The notes under the pieces were generated by a model that worked only from the letters and a program-made list of their open reading frames with translations, was not told the DNA's origin and searched no databases. Both the position numbers and the translations under genes were made by a program. DNA of 64,000 nucleotides from Heliocidaris tuberculata (lineage: Eukaryota > Echinodermata > Echinoidea > Camarodonta > Echinometridae): NCBI GenBank assembly GCA_025618425.1, contig CM046841.1, positions 8,484,654-8,548,653 on the forward strand, written 5' to 3'. Shown one piece after another: positions 55,001-64,000 of this stretch (position 1 is its first letter; the number at the start of each line of letters is the position of its first letter).

Positions 55001-57420
55001 TGAATGTCATGCAGTTGCACTATCTATACTAAGATAAAGTTGCTAATTGGAACTAGAAGTTAGCACAAGTGCTAGTCGAGCCTAGTTCCATTCTTTTGGC
55101 AAGATGCTTGCTTTGTTATTTTCTTTGTATTAACATTTCAATTTTATCTCGTAAAAAAAAAAATGTATTTTTGATGAATATTGAAAACTGGGTCATAAAA
55201 TATCTCAATTCAGTCATTTTCTTTTAACTGAACAAATTTTTGTTCTCCTTTTTTTCATAATTCGTCGATTATGGTATCCTCTTACAAATCAAGATTCATA
55301 CTTCTTCTTCTTCTTCCTTCGCTATTTTCGGAGATCTGCAACTGTGTGCTGTCGCACACACATCTTCAGGTTTTCTCAATTTTATCAATCCTAAGATGCT
55401 ATAAGTACCCCATTTTTCATTTTTAATGGAATAATTGCATCATCAATATAATTTTCGCTGCCATTTTCGACATTTTGAAACAGTTTGGGAAAAAACTGAG
55501 CCCCAAAATCTGTTTGGGTAATTGACGATAAATCAAATGGATTGTGATAAAGACTGATTTTTAGCCGATGAGTATCAATATCGCCGAGTTAACGTTTATC
55601 ACGCCTTAGTGAAACAGGTCCGTCAGGTCCGTGACATTTCCGTAGATCGCTGACAAGAGTTGACTGCCATACTTTAGAGTTGATATAATGAAATGACCCC
55701 CTGATCTGTTATGTTAATAAGATTTGTCCAAGACATGCTGTTGCATAGGCATAGCTCAATTAACACCCAAGTAAGGATGGTTATTGTCTTGATAACATTC
55801 AGCGTAGAATTTCCAAAATGGTATTTACAAGGAGCAATTTTTTTCAGATGCACTAACATCCTTTCAACATGTTCAAGTTCCATTTTGTCAAACAAAATTC
55901 GACAAGGCAAGGGCATGGACAGCAACCATGTCGACTTGATAATGGATGTTATTGACATTTGTCATGTTTGTCCGTCGTAATTTTCTCAGAGATTTAATTT
56001 CAGAGTAGTATGTATGGTAGTGGATCTAGTTTCTGAACACTTTTCAGAAAATCAACCGTAGCAAATAAAATATATTACATGAATATCTGTCAAACTTACA
56101 TAATGAATGCTCAAAGTCCTACAGAAAAAGAAGTTGATGGAATTTTAAAAAGACAACGTAGATTTAATACGATATTCCCTTCCGAGTGAACCCCTTCCCA
56201 ACGACGCGGCGTTTTGGTCCCCTTGAAAATGGTATTGTATTTCTGAACGTGCCCCCTATGGGAGAATTTCCCTCATTATGCTCAGTCTAATAAAAAATAT
56301 TAGGCACACACTTTTTGTTATCACTCGTAGTTCAGCAGGTCGATCGCACGTTCTCGAACATGCTTTTATCGAGGGTTGCCAATATATAAACAACGGCCAC
56401 TGCACTGCAGTAATTTGATATCACTCTCTCTCTCTCTAAACGTTAGACAGGAACCACTCACTTATGCGAGGTTATTGGACAAGAACGGATCGATTGTGAG
56501 GTCTTTGAAATCGGCAGTTTTTAGGGTAGTTTCATTCAGAATTGAGATATTTTTCAGAATAAGGGATTTTTCAATCAATTATTTAATCGTTTTCATGGTT
56601 TCATCTAAAAATAAGATATTATTTACATTTTTTTGCGTCATTTTATGATCTACTGCCCTTGGCTTTGTTCTCTGTGTCAAATAGTGTGGAGAACATGCAT
56701 GACATGCACGTAGTCCCACGCGTATGAAAGCCATTTTTATGCGTGTAACTGTCAAGACTGTAAACGTTCGGTAATACCATCCTGTTCGGAAATACAATCC
56801 TTCACTATAAAGATACAGAACCCACTCACACTTATGTGAGGTTATATTATTAATAATTTATACTATTATTATATTGGAGATAGTGTAAAACCAAGAATAA
56901 TATCAAAATCATCGAAAAAATGACTTTTTAGCAGCTGGAAACAAAGTGCGTAGCGTTTAGGTCCCCCCATCATTATCATTATATCAATATCATACAAGAT
57001 GAATGGGATTTGCCATTTGGGAGCAATTTGTGGGAATTTGTGACTATGAAAGATGAAATTTTTTGATGACCACTCAGCTGCAGCTCACACACTTATGTAG
57101 CTATACGAGCTCTGTGGCTTATCAATCTGGTACTGGCCAGTACCAGATTGATAAGCCACAGAGCTCGTATCAATCTGGTACTGGCCAGTACCAGATTGAT
57201 AAGCCACAGAGCTCGTATAGCTACACTTATGCGAGGTTATATTCATGTCATGATAAGATTATTGGAGATGGCGTGCCGATGATGACTAGAAACTTCTTAA
57301 GCATTCTTAACCTATAATAAGCATTATATTTATAAATCGGTTTACCAAATTCAATACAAATGATGATAAAACAAAGAAGTATAATTCATAATCACCTTCG
57401 CTTGTGAAGTAGAAAACCAT
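43622..57420 (-). CDS. CCDC25: Coiled-coil domain-containing protein 25 (NFACT-R family), complete, 7 coding exons
   Basis: Minus-strand coding exons are 57396-57420, 51758-51805, 51128-51167, 49822-49949, 45408-45511, 44403-44605 and 43622-43706: 633 nt, 210 residues (human CCDC25 is 208). All junctions are GT-AG and in phase. Recognisable stretches are MVFYFTS at the start, [78 protein letters not shown] and a basic/acidic coiled coil, ending [18 protein letters not shown] and an acidic DDFM tail. The first half is the NFACT-R (DUF814) fold shared with NEMF/Rqc2; the second half is coiled coil. Human CCDC25 has been reported as a sensor of extracellular-trap DNA; that role here is inference. 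Most of the span is intron filled with repeats. Confidence 0.96.
43808..44155 (+). repeat. Relative of the TGACCT-rich 155-bp repeat
   Basis: Shares TATGGTGATG, CCAAGTTTGAAGTTAATGG and TGACCTCTATGAC with 17,010-17,480. The first 190 bp are inverse to 32,805-33,002. Confidence 0.75.
44403..44605 (-). CDS. CCDC25: CCDC25 coding exon 6
   Basis: 203 nt from acceptor CTTTAG. It encodes [17 protein letters not shown], then a charged coiled coil rich in Lys/Glu/Arg ([12 protein letters not shown] region), ending at AG|GTTAGT in phase 2. Confidence 0.95.
45408..45511 (-). CDS. CCDC25: CCDC25 coding exon 5
   Basis: 104 nt encoding [18 protein letters not shown] and [16 protein letters not shown]. 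Acceptor CAACAG, donor CAG|GTAAAG. The YTPW and DVGQIGF motifs are family hallmarks. Confidence 0.96.
45729..49621 (+). mobile_element. 3.9 kb DNA transposon with TGTT target duplication and subterminal repeat arrays
   Basis: Left end CGGCCGTTATATGACAAAAG and right end CTTTTGCCATATTACGGCCG are inverted. TGTT flanks both (45725-45728, 49622-49625). Inside each end are several copies of ATGGCAAAAGGGTGTATCTG, pointing outward-in on the left (to about 46,300) and inverted on the right (from about 49,130). Broken transposase reading frames lie between. It sits wholly in CCDC25 intron 4. The 4-bp duplication would fit the Sola superfamily among others, but I cannot assign it. Confidence 0.82.
46487..47949 (+). 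pseudogene. Decayed transposase of the 3.9 kb element
   Basis: Fragments in order are: 46,559-46,699 ([26 protein letters not shown]); 46,847-47,107 ([14 protein letters not shown], then [17 protein letters not shown] and [18 protein letters not shown]); 47,123-47,359 (Cys/His-rich [19 protein letters not shown], then [11 protein letters not shown] in the next frame); 47,520-47,580 (FYSDNCS, likely the catalytic Asp block); 47,704-47,949 ([28 protein letters not shown]). The order matches a widespread invertebrate transposase-like family with an ESHYxR motif and a DNCxxQN-type block, from memory of the pattern only. Several frameshifts and stops make it non-functional. Confidence 0.6.
49822..49949 (-). 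CDS. CCDC25: CCDC25 coding exon 4
   Basis: 128 nt encoding [18 protein letters not shown] through [12 protein letters not shown], the NFACT-R core. Donor G|GTAAGC. The intron 4 transposon ends 200 bp downstream of this exon. Confidence 0.96.
51128..51167 (-). CDS. CCDC25: CCDC25 coding exon 3
   Basis: 40 nt between acceptor CTTTCAG and donor TG|GTAAGT. It encodes [14 protein letters not shown], with the Trp codon split across the next junction, matching human EDLIKHGWPEDIW. Confidence 0.94.
51758..51805 (-). CDS. CCDC25: CCDC25 coding exon 2
   Basis: 48 nt after acceptor TTTCCAG, encoding [16 protein letters not shown], then donor A|GTAAGT. It corresponds to the human YTIYMGKDKYE segment. 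Confidence 0.93.
51868..52133. repeat. (TAAA)n microsatellite in CCDC25 intron 1
   Basis: About 12 TAAA units at 52,029-52,076, with ordinary intron DNA around it. Confidence 0.9.
52134..53018. mobile_element. 885-bp foldback element
   Basis: ACTGAAAATTCTGTCTCT at the left is inverse to AGAGACAGAATTTTCAGT at the right, and inner landmarks (GCTGTGCAAACCGACT, AAAAATCTGTATGATTTTA, CTACGTACAAGGGAAA) recur inverted in mirror order down to a small centre near 52,550. A lone related end occurs at 30,512-30,575. Confidence 0.8.
53019..57096. other. CCDC25 intron 1, repeat-derived, no exon seen
   Basis: It holds segmental copies of FKBP intron 1 (53,128-53,270; 56,030-56,240; 56,700-56,800), repeats with GGAAACAAAGTGCGTAGC (53,790-53,830; 56,935-56,970) and CTTATGCGAGGTTATTGGA (53,394; 56,457; 57,227; also 59,264). 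A weak TIR pair GGGGGTCGTTTCAT (54,481) / ATGAAATGACCCCC (55,688) may bound a 1.2 kb element. Confidence 0.5.
57097..57224. repeat. 128-bp near-perfect compound palindrome
   Basis: GTAGCTATACGAGCTCTGTG at the left end is inverse to the right end. The centre holds CAATCTGGTACTGGCCAGTA palindromes twice. ACTTAT flanks both sides, suggesting insertion. It lies 172 bp inside CCDC25 intron 1. Confidence 0.9.
57396..57420 (-). CDS. CCDC25: CCDC25 coding exon 1
   Basis: 25 nt encoding MVFYFTSE plus one base, ending at G|GTGATT. The start matches the family's MVFYFTS opening. Confidence 0.9.
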
Positions 57421-57981
57421 GCTCTCTTTTTCGATGGTTTATATGTTGGTCAATCGGCGCGGCCCTAGCCCTGTAATAGTCTAGCTATACGAGTATAGAC
57501 TACCGTACTGTATAGTGAGTGTAATTGGGTTTTTATAATGTGTGTAAATAGTCGAGTCTTCGATGTAGAGGGTCTAATACTAGTATATTTTTTCAATGGA
57601 AAACGTCTACATTATTAATTTAGAATCCTATTATCATTGCTAAATTAATCATAAATTCTTAAGAATAAAAAATGACTTTAAAAAGGTTAGTTTGAATAAT
57701 ACTTCTTTAAAAGTAAAATGGCTTTGAAAACTGTATATTGGCGATTATTATTTTAAAAATTATTTTCCTAGACTAAAGCCTAGGCTAGGCCGGCTGGCCC
57801 AAAATTCGCACAGCACTATTTTAGCTAGTATCGGCCAATTTGACAATCTGCCTTAAAACAACGATCAGCGATGCAGTATAGAAGAAAACATCTTTTGAAA
57901 AATAAAGATAGATGAATAAAAATAGGGACAAGAATGCAAAGCAGCATTTTTTTTTTTATAGAGGTTTGGGTGTGTAAAATG

Positions 57982-58703
57982 GGATCCGAGCTAACTCGGC
58001 ACTAGGGCGAACTCGACCTTGGCGGAAAATCGCGGCCGAATGAGCCCAGAGAGTTGAATTGATCGCAAATACTTTTAGTGTTGAATTTTGCATTAATTAC
58101 CAGTGGCGCAAATCCATTTTGAAATTCAGGGGGGGGGGGGGGGAAATTCACCTTCAAAATTCTCTGACAAGCAAAAAAAAAAAAAAAAAAGGTTATTCAA
58201 AAAGGTGGGAGGGGACATGAGCCCCTGTCCCCCCTGGATTTGCGCCCATGTTAATTACACATTTCAAAAAACTTAAATTTAAAATTATTTGATATCAATT
58301 TGTAATATGATTATCAAAAAAGAAGTAAAATTATACAAAACATGAAATTTAAGGCTAAAAAACGGTACGGTGAGTAGCTTGGACTTCAACTCTTGAAACA
58401 TAGTCACCCCGCAGCAGGGGCAGCGCCAGGGTATTTAAATAGGGGGGGGGGGCAAAATGACGCTTATAGCAACGTCGCACGTCAAGGATCTTGAAATAAC
58501 AAATAGGACTATAAAAGGTATGTCATAATTGCATGGCCTAGCCTTCTCTTTTCCATTTCCCCTTCTCTTTCTCCTTTTTCCCCCCCTTCTTCCTCTTTTT
58601 TTTTTTGTTTTTTTTTTTGCTCGCTTGAAAAATGATAGGGGGCGGCCGCCCCCCTGCCCCGCAGTGCTGAGTTCGCCCTATAGTGCCGAGTTAGCCAGAC
58701 TCT
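57982..58703. mobile_element. Second copy of the GCTAACTCGG MITE, with nested inserts
   Basis: GAGCTAACTCGGCACTAGGG at the left and CCCTATAGTGCCGAGTTAGC at the right. Interrupted by a hAT-like MITE (58,101-58,250) and a second G-rich insert (about 58,415-58,660). Confidence 0.75.
58101..58250. mobile_element. hAT-like MITE with TTAATTAC duplication
   Basis: CAGTGGCGCAAATCC ... GGATTTGCGCCCATG, flanked by perfect 8-bp TTAATTAC (58093-58100, 58251-58258); G run, CTCTGACAAGCAAAA and poly-A inside. Confidence 0.85.
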
Positions 58704-58729
58704 GATTGTATCAGTGATCAAGGGAGCAT

Positions 58730-58866
58730 TTCATCAAGTGTTTTGTCAGTGATTTTTACCAACAAATTTGTTCTCAGCCAATCAGATGCAAGGATTTCAG
58801 TAGCTTATAACAGTTGTCGCCTTGTCGGTTGAAATCACTGACAAAACGCTTGATGAAACGCTCCCC
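58730..58866. mobile_element. Palindromic MITE, GGGAGCATTTCATCAAG termini
   Basis: AGGGAGCATTTCATCAAGTG is inverse to GCTTGATGAAACGCTCCCC, with inner GTCAGTGATTT/AAATCACTGAC. It ends 225 bp before the DSCC1 start codon. Confidence 0.8.
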
Positions 58867-59090
58867 AGAAATACGTTCGTCAAATTGACGGTCTGACGTA
58901 ATCATTTTTATTCGCTACTAACTTCAGCCACAATCGCTCTTCAGCTTCCGGTACCGGGTCTTTTGAAAGCGCGCGCTGATTTGTTTTTCAACTAAATGTT
59001 AAGGAGGAAGAGAATCGAGGATCTAGACTAAGGCTAGGTTAACGTTAGATTTTGATTTAATAAGATATACTTGACGCTGATATTATCGTC

Positions 59091-59110
59091 ATGGATATTG
59101 AGGACGGAAG
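59091..59110 (+). CDS. DSCC1: DSCC1 coding exon 1
   Basis: 20 nt encoding MDIEDG plus AG, donor AG|GTGAGT. It is chosen because its phase fits exon 2 and the donor is excellent; the N-terminus itself is poorly conserved in the family. Confidence 0.65.
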
Positions 59111-62100
59111 GTGAGTGAGAAAGAAATCCTCTTTTGCCTTACCCCTTGCGTTGCCGTTGGCGTTGGCCTTGCCAAGCACTTGCTTAATTATTTTCCTGTA
59201 AATCATGATTCATCATGGTAGACCTCTACTCTAGAGTCTAACTCTAGGTCTAATTCACTCACACTTATGCGAGGTTATTGGAGATATTGGGTCTAATTAG
59301 ATTTAGTTACTCAGTCTCAGCTCAGGCTCAGCCTAGGTTAGTAAACACGTTTAAGCTGATTTTTTTTTAATTGTCACTCACAGTCACACTGTCACATTAA
59401 CACATATCTAACAAAAGTTATCATAGACATAGTTACATGTACAATGCGAGGTCATAATTATGTAAGTTATATTTTTATAACATGATCTGATGACATGTGA
59501 TTGTGCCGTGGCGTTGTTGTCTTTGTCCATTGACATAATTTGCACAAAACTTCATGCTGATTGTGTAATGAGCATGATGAGTGTTGTTGCTGCTGAAGAA
59601 GAAGGGGAAGGGGAAGACTAGACTCTAGAGCAGCAAGCTGAGCATCTCGGCTGTGTGGCTGCCATCCTGACATCTAACATTACAACAATACCATTCATGT
59701 GTTAATAATACATTGCAAGCTCCTCTATTATAGTATTATGCCTTGACCATTGTGTAACAGTTGAACTGGACAATGGGTGAGTTTACATAACATAATCCAG
59801 ACAATAGTATTTTAATACTTTTGAGAAAGCAATACAGTTTTCACATTTTAATAACTCATTTAAGTTTTTATTGAAATGATCATTTGAAACCGAATTGCAT
59901 CCTAAGACTAGTAAGAGTAAGACAGGTGCTAAAACGTTAAACAAACTTACAAAACTTTCACGCTTTGCGAGGGAGGGGGGAAACTCCTCCCCCCCCCTCC
60001 CTACACCCACCCACCCTCCTGGGGAGCACACTTTGCATGCTTTTCAGCATTTTTGCACGCTTCGCATGCTCACAGCCCTCCCCCCCCCCCCCCCCCCCCC
60101 GAAATTAAATGACAATACTCAAGATTTTGCTGTGTAATTTGACCTGAATTGAATAACAAACTTTTGAGTTATTAAGGCTGGAATGTAAGAAAATGATTTT
60201 TCTCTACATCCAGAGCATTTTTGGGCAGCAAAGCTTGGTGTTTTTTTCTGGGGAGTGTTACACCCGCTTCCTGATAGGATTTTTTGTAATTTTTTATATT
60301 TTTGTAATGTACAGCCATAAATCTTCCTTCTGACAAAATGGGGTCCACTCGCTATTCATAACAACCGCTGTTCATTTAACACGCGTTATGAATAGCGGTC
60401 CTTATGAGTACTGTATGAATAGTGGTCCTTATGAATGGATGTTTTTATGAATAGCGAGGTAATTTGTCTATGATTTGCTTGCTATTCAGAAGGACCGCTG
60501 CTTGTACAAATCCGCTATTCATTTAGTCACGCGTTATTGATAGCGGTCCTTATGAATAAGTGGTCCTTATGAATAGCAGTCCTAATGACTAGCGAGGTTA
60601 CCCCGACGAAATTTGGTCCATGGACCTTAAAGGGAAAAATTTTTAGGGGCCGTCTGACAACCCATCCCAACAGAAAAGTTTGTCAGTTTTGTGTTTTGGC
60701 AATGTATAGTCATACAACTTCCTTCTGACAAAGTTTGGGGCATACATGTATGTTACATGGATTGAAATCAACCCGACATAGGGGCCAAACCTGGTGGGAG
60801 TGGCGGCTACATTCAGGCTGACAAGCTTTTTGTGAATGACATGGATGGTTTAAGCAACTTTAAGGAGTCAAATCTCGTATGTAAAATGGGATGACTATTT
60901 TGGGACAGGCTCCCAGACTAATTCCGTTTTTTCGTTAAAAAGCGTGCAATACCATCCAACAATTTTTAAGTATATGCAAAGCATGGGGGTAAGCGCGCTT
61001 AAACTGTGTGCATACCAATACACAGTGGTAGATTTAGGGGGGCAATTCCCCCCCCCCCCCTTTGAAAGAAAACAATGCATTGTGCCCCCCTTTTTTTATT
61101 GTGTCCCCCCCCCCCCCATTTAGAACAGAAAACCTTTTTTCTTTTTTGCTTGTCAGAGAATTATGGAAGGAAACTGGACCCCATAACCCCCACCCCCCCC
61201 TACTGAGCGACTTTTGGAGGGCTGATGAGACAAAAAAAATACGGATCTCCCTCCAAGCAGTTTCCCAAAGTTGACAATCCTGCATTTGTGTGCCCCCCCC
61301 CCCCTTATACAAAATCCTGGATCTGCCCCTGCTAATACATGTGCAACAATGTTTGAGATAAAGTGCGCTTACACTGTGTGCACATTGACATGGCTAAAGT
61401 TAGTCCGACCAGATGCCGTGCTTTGAATGGCGTCTGACAAGGACCCACTGAACTTTCAATGCAACACCCCTCAATGTCACTAAAAACAATGTACAAAATT
61501 AATTGAAAATGTATGTTTAACTTCTAATTTTAAGTTATACTCACACGAAAACGATTGCTTGGATGGATTTGTTGAAGTTCAATCCCCAGCAAGCAGTCAG
61601 GCAATGTCCACAGGGTATAAAATTTCAACTTTTGACTGCCAAAACCCGTCCATCACCGAACTAATTCCAAATACAAGTTACGCACGGGTGTGACCTTTCA
61701 AAGTGCAGCGATTACATGTACATTCCGGGTCACTTCTGCCATACATGGCAGACAACACAATAAATCATTGTTTTTTTTGTAAGTTGTAAGTTGTTTAATT
61801 AAATTTAACTTGATGATTGTAATCAATCAATAGTTAAACATTTATTTAGTTTAATTTTTATTACAAAACTATTTGTAATTTCAGCGAAAAGCATGTAGTC
61901 GCACTTTGTCATCACAGTTCGCAATGCTAGAAAACTGTCAACTTTTACAGCGCTGTCGCTTTGCAACAGCGCTGTGTTTATTTAGGCTAAAGTAAGCCCT
62001 CTTAACCTGGGATTTTGTTAGCATGGATGACATTAACCATCTCAAAATGACTCACTGTTTATCAAATAACTAGGAGTTTTGTTGTATAAAACAAATGATG

Positions 62101-64000
62101 CGTTCATTTGACGATCTATACCACTCTCGTTTAGACTATCGTACAAAGTCTGATGGCTTCTTACGATTGTATGATAATGTATTTCAAAAAAAGGAATTCA
62201 TTTACACAATGAATCAAAGTTCTCCATTATTTTCCTTGTCTGGGCAATGTTAGGTTCAATCACCTCTTGAAATTTACTGTGACCTTGAATTTGGCCTAAA
62301 GTATCTCAGAATCTTGAGATGAAATTTGGTGAATTTTATATGGTAAATTGCCCCCATGAATATCCTATCTTGTATAGACAGAGAGAGAGAGAGAAGGGTA
62401 ACACCTTAATTTTCACTTTGACCATAACTCAACTTTTCATTTAACCAATGCAGGATGTTAGATGAAGTACACTCTATAGCAACCCATGCCAAGTTAGAAC
62501 TGAGCAACCTAGCTGGACATCCACAGTGTATCTACTTTGGCGAGGAGTTGAACCCAGCATCCATGAGGTTACTTGAGGTCGACAATGCCATTCTAAAACA
62601 TGTGATCAAAGGTCAAAGGTCAGTTACCAACTTCATTTTTCCCCCACCCTAGAATTTCTTTTGTGTTGCCTACTTGGAGTTGATTTATTTTGCAATATAT
62701 GGGCCAATGATATTGAGCAAATGTAAGGGTTACAGATTTATTAAATAGACAATTGATTAGTAAAAAGAGATCTACCAATATATATATTTTTTATAGTCTA
62801 GACACATTGTAGGACTTACATTTTTATATAACCTCACTTAGCATTTTGCTGTTTTGTTAGCCCCCAGATAAAATGTTTTTGCGTAATTGTTGCATTTCTT
62901 TACGATATGAATTTGATTTTAAGTCATCAAATCAAATCAAGATAAAATCAGGTCTCACCAAAGCAAGTGAAGGAGGGGGGTGGGGGGTAATAATTTGAAC
63001 TTATTATTGATTTTGTACAGTTTGTACAGACTGTAGTCTACTGAGTACTTGGTATTATTCCATTCTTGTGAATAGCCATGCAGTTGATTAGTTTAATGAA
63101 GGATTATGTAGTAGTAGTAGTAGTAGGAGGATGAGAAAATCAGTTGATGTATTGCTCTCAATATTACTGTTCCTTCAGGCTTATCATTCGAGGGGACAAG
63201 ACTGATCATGCTGTCCTGTGCACAGACAGCAAGACTTATGATCTCAAAGTAGCAGAAACATCTAACACACTTCTTGTACTCAAGGATTGTTTCACAAAGG
63301 ACAATTTACCGAGCGGTGAAGAGAGATTGCATCAGAAGAGAGTAAGTATAAAGAAGTGAAAAATATTTGAGATGTATGCTATGACATGCCCCATGTGCTG
63401 GCAGTGCATTGAATTCTTCAGTATTTTGATGTTAAGTTAAAATTTCCATGAAAAAAAACGTATCATTTATTCTTCATTATTTTTTTTTGAATGTTGCAGG
63501 ACATTGATAAGCAAGTGTGAACTGTTGAAGGTACTCATGTACAAGTATTATTGGTAGTTGTCTTGGGTTATAAATCCCCAGAAACTTAAGCACAACAAGA
63601 TGATTAAAAATCAAGCAGTGAAGCAGCGATAGATGAAGTGGTTAATATAATAAATTCTAGATATGGAAATGATGTAAGACATGAAAGCATAGAGAATTGA
63701 AACCATTTTTGATATGTACCTAAAAAAAAGAAATAATGAAAAAAAAAATGGCTCCTTTTAACACGGTAACTACTTTCTTGTACTTTCTAAGATTGAGTTT
63801 TCACTGGATAGACGGTAAACTCGTCCACTCTCATTTTCATTGAAAATTTTAGACCATTAAGGTATATCACGCTTTTCTTTTTGATGCCTAGGTGACAGGT
63901 GTCTTGCATTCGTACCTTGAGTTGCGCCCTCTAAGGCCACGACTGAAGAAGCTGCAGGCACTCCTACAAGAGAACCCATTTGCTGGCTCCATCTATGAGG
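59091..64000 (+). CDS. DSCC1: DSCC1 (sister chromatid cohesion protein DCC1), N-terminal part, runs off the window
   Basis: Coding exons are 59091-59110, 62454-62618, 63179-63341 and 63892-64000 (continuing past the end): 152 codons in the window. DCC1 is a subunit of the CTF18-DCC1-CTF8 alternative clamp loader that handles PCNA and supports cohesion establishment during replication in the nucleus. Diagnostic stretches are the LIIRGDK motif, AVLC, SKTYDLKVAETSNTLL (human SLVIRGDKDEQAVLC...TYDLKIADTSNMLL), and ELRPLRPRLKKLQALLQENP, which matches the family's ELRRxxPKLKKLKxLLxENP. Phases 2, 2 and 0 join cleanly. The start is the MDIEDGR methionine; the first exon is only 20 nt, so this start is less certain than the rest. 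The winged-helix C-terminal half lies outside. Confidence 0.94.
60345..60615. repeat. Cluster of GCTATTCAT / ATGAATAGCGGTCCTTATG words
   Basis: At least ten direct and inverted copies of TATGAATAGC(G)GTCCT within 270 bp of DSCC1 intron 1, arranged as two diverged tandem halves (60,345-60,470 and 60,475-60,600). Confidence 0.75.
61023..61331. mobile_element. hAT-like MITE in DSCC1 intron 1
   Basis: CAGTGGTAGATTTAGGGGGG ... CCTGGATCTGCCCCTG, flanked by CCAATACA and CTAATACA (7 of 8). The interior is an inverted-orientation relative of the 9,302 copy. Confidence 0.75.
62454..62618 (+). CDS. DSCC1: DSCC1 coding exon 2
   Basis: 165 nt from acceptor AATGCAG to donor AG|GTCAGT. It encodes MLDEVHSIATHAKLELSNL through LLEVDNAILKHVIKGQR, equivalent to the human LLELEPTLCQQLEDG region. 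Confidence 0.92.
63179..63341 (+). CDS. DSCC1: DSCC1 coding exon 3
   Basis: 163 nt from acceptor CCTTCAG to donor AGA|GTAAGT. It carries LIIRGDKTDHAVLC and TYDLKVAETSNTLLVL, the most conserved DCC1 block. Confidence 0.96.
63892..64000 (+). CDS. DSCC1: DSCC1 coding exon 4 (truncated by window end)
   Basis: After acceptor GCCTAG it encodes VTGVLHSYLELRPLRPRLKK, then LQALLQENPFAGSIYE up to the last base, matching the family's ELRRRRPKLKKLKKLLMENP segment. Confidence 0.93.
   Translation, partial: MTGVLHSYLELRPLRPRLKKLQALLQENPFAGSIYE

Larger units (their letters stand above)
57421..59090. promoter_or_regulatory. Shared head-to-head region of CCDC25 and DSCC1
   Basis: 1,670 bp separate the two divergent start codons, so both promoters must lie here. 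No TATA box or Inr is convincing. A CG-rich patch (GAAAGCGCGCGCTG) lies near 58,965, about 120 bp before DSCC1. Much of the middle is a MITE (57,982-58,703) with two elements nested in it and a second MITE at 58,730-58,866, which leaves roughly 200-550 bp of non-repeat DNA at each side. Confidence 0.5.
59111..62453. other. DSCC1 intron 1, no exon seen
   Basis: Apart from the two repeats listed, it has long C runs at 59,989-60,001 and 60,078-60,100 and a (GA)n at 62,380-62,394. No splice-framed open stretch stands out. Confidence 0.5.

Noticed and set aside
54481..55702. 1.2 kb transposon bounded by GGGGGTCGTTTCAT ends
   Set aside because: The end pair matches for only about 14 bp, with no clear target duplication or interior support.
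63500..63520. Extra DSCC1 exon (acceptor GTTGCAG followed by GACATTGATAAGCAAGTG)
   Set aside because: It reaches TGA after a few codons, and exon 3 joins exon 4 in phase without it.

Overview
This is a 64 kb window of animal nuclear DNA. Genes are small, split into short exons by long AT-rich introns, and buried in decayed transposons, LINE fragments, tRNA-derived SINEs, microsatellites, long poly-C/poly-G runs and very many TACATGTA/ACATGT palindromes. There are no operons, ribosome binding sites, rRNA genes, intact tRNA genes or CRISPR arrays. The repeat style and the three gene identities suggest a marine invertebrate deuterostome, with an echinoderm such as a sea urchin my best guess. The lineage is inference; the animal origin is secure.

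Three real genes can be rebuilt exon by exon with matching phases. (1) An FKBP12-type peptidyl-prolyl isomerase (FKBP1A/B-like), plus strand, 28,896-36,739: five coding exons, 108 residues. Its last intron has the hallmarks of a U12-type AT-AC intron. (2) CCDC25, minus strand, 57,420-43,622: seven coding exons, 210 residues, complete. (3) DSCC1 (DCC1, cohesion-establishment clamp-loader subunit), plus strand, from 59,091: four coding exons before the window ends at 64,000, C-terminus missing. FKBP and CCDC25 are tail to tail. CCDC25 and DSCC1 are head to head with 1,670 bp between their start codons.

Layout. 1-28.7 kb: no recognised gene. It holds an inverted-repeat element with recurrent GTGACAGACGGGAC sites (1.2-3.8 kb), a CT-rich tandem array (5.0-5.9 kb), two L2/CR1-type LINE 3' fragments (6.7-7.8 and 12.3-13.2 kb), a MITE nested in a copy of itself with TTAA duplications (11.4-12.2 kb), a large pair of inverted arms (21.5-26.2 kb) enclosing a hammerhead-like hairpin and a SINE, and a few weak minus-strand exon candidates. 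28.7-36.7 kb: FKBP gene, with MITEs in its introns and a 15-bp minisatellite starting a few bases after an exon. 36.7-43.6 kb: intergenic, with a second hammerhead-like hairpin. 43.6-57.4 kb: CCDC25, whose intron 4 carries a precisely bounded 3.9 kb DNA transposon with a decayed transposase and arrays of subterminal repeats. 57.4-59.1 kb: shared promoter region containing nested MITEs. 59.1-64 kb: DSCC1.

The three genes do not form a pathway: protein folding/signalling (FKBP), an NFACT-R-family protein (CCDC25) and replication-coupled cohesion (DSCC1). The most unusual content is the mobile DNA and the AT-AC intron.
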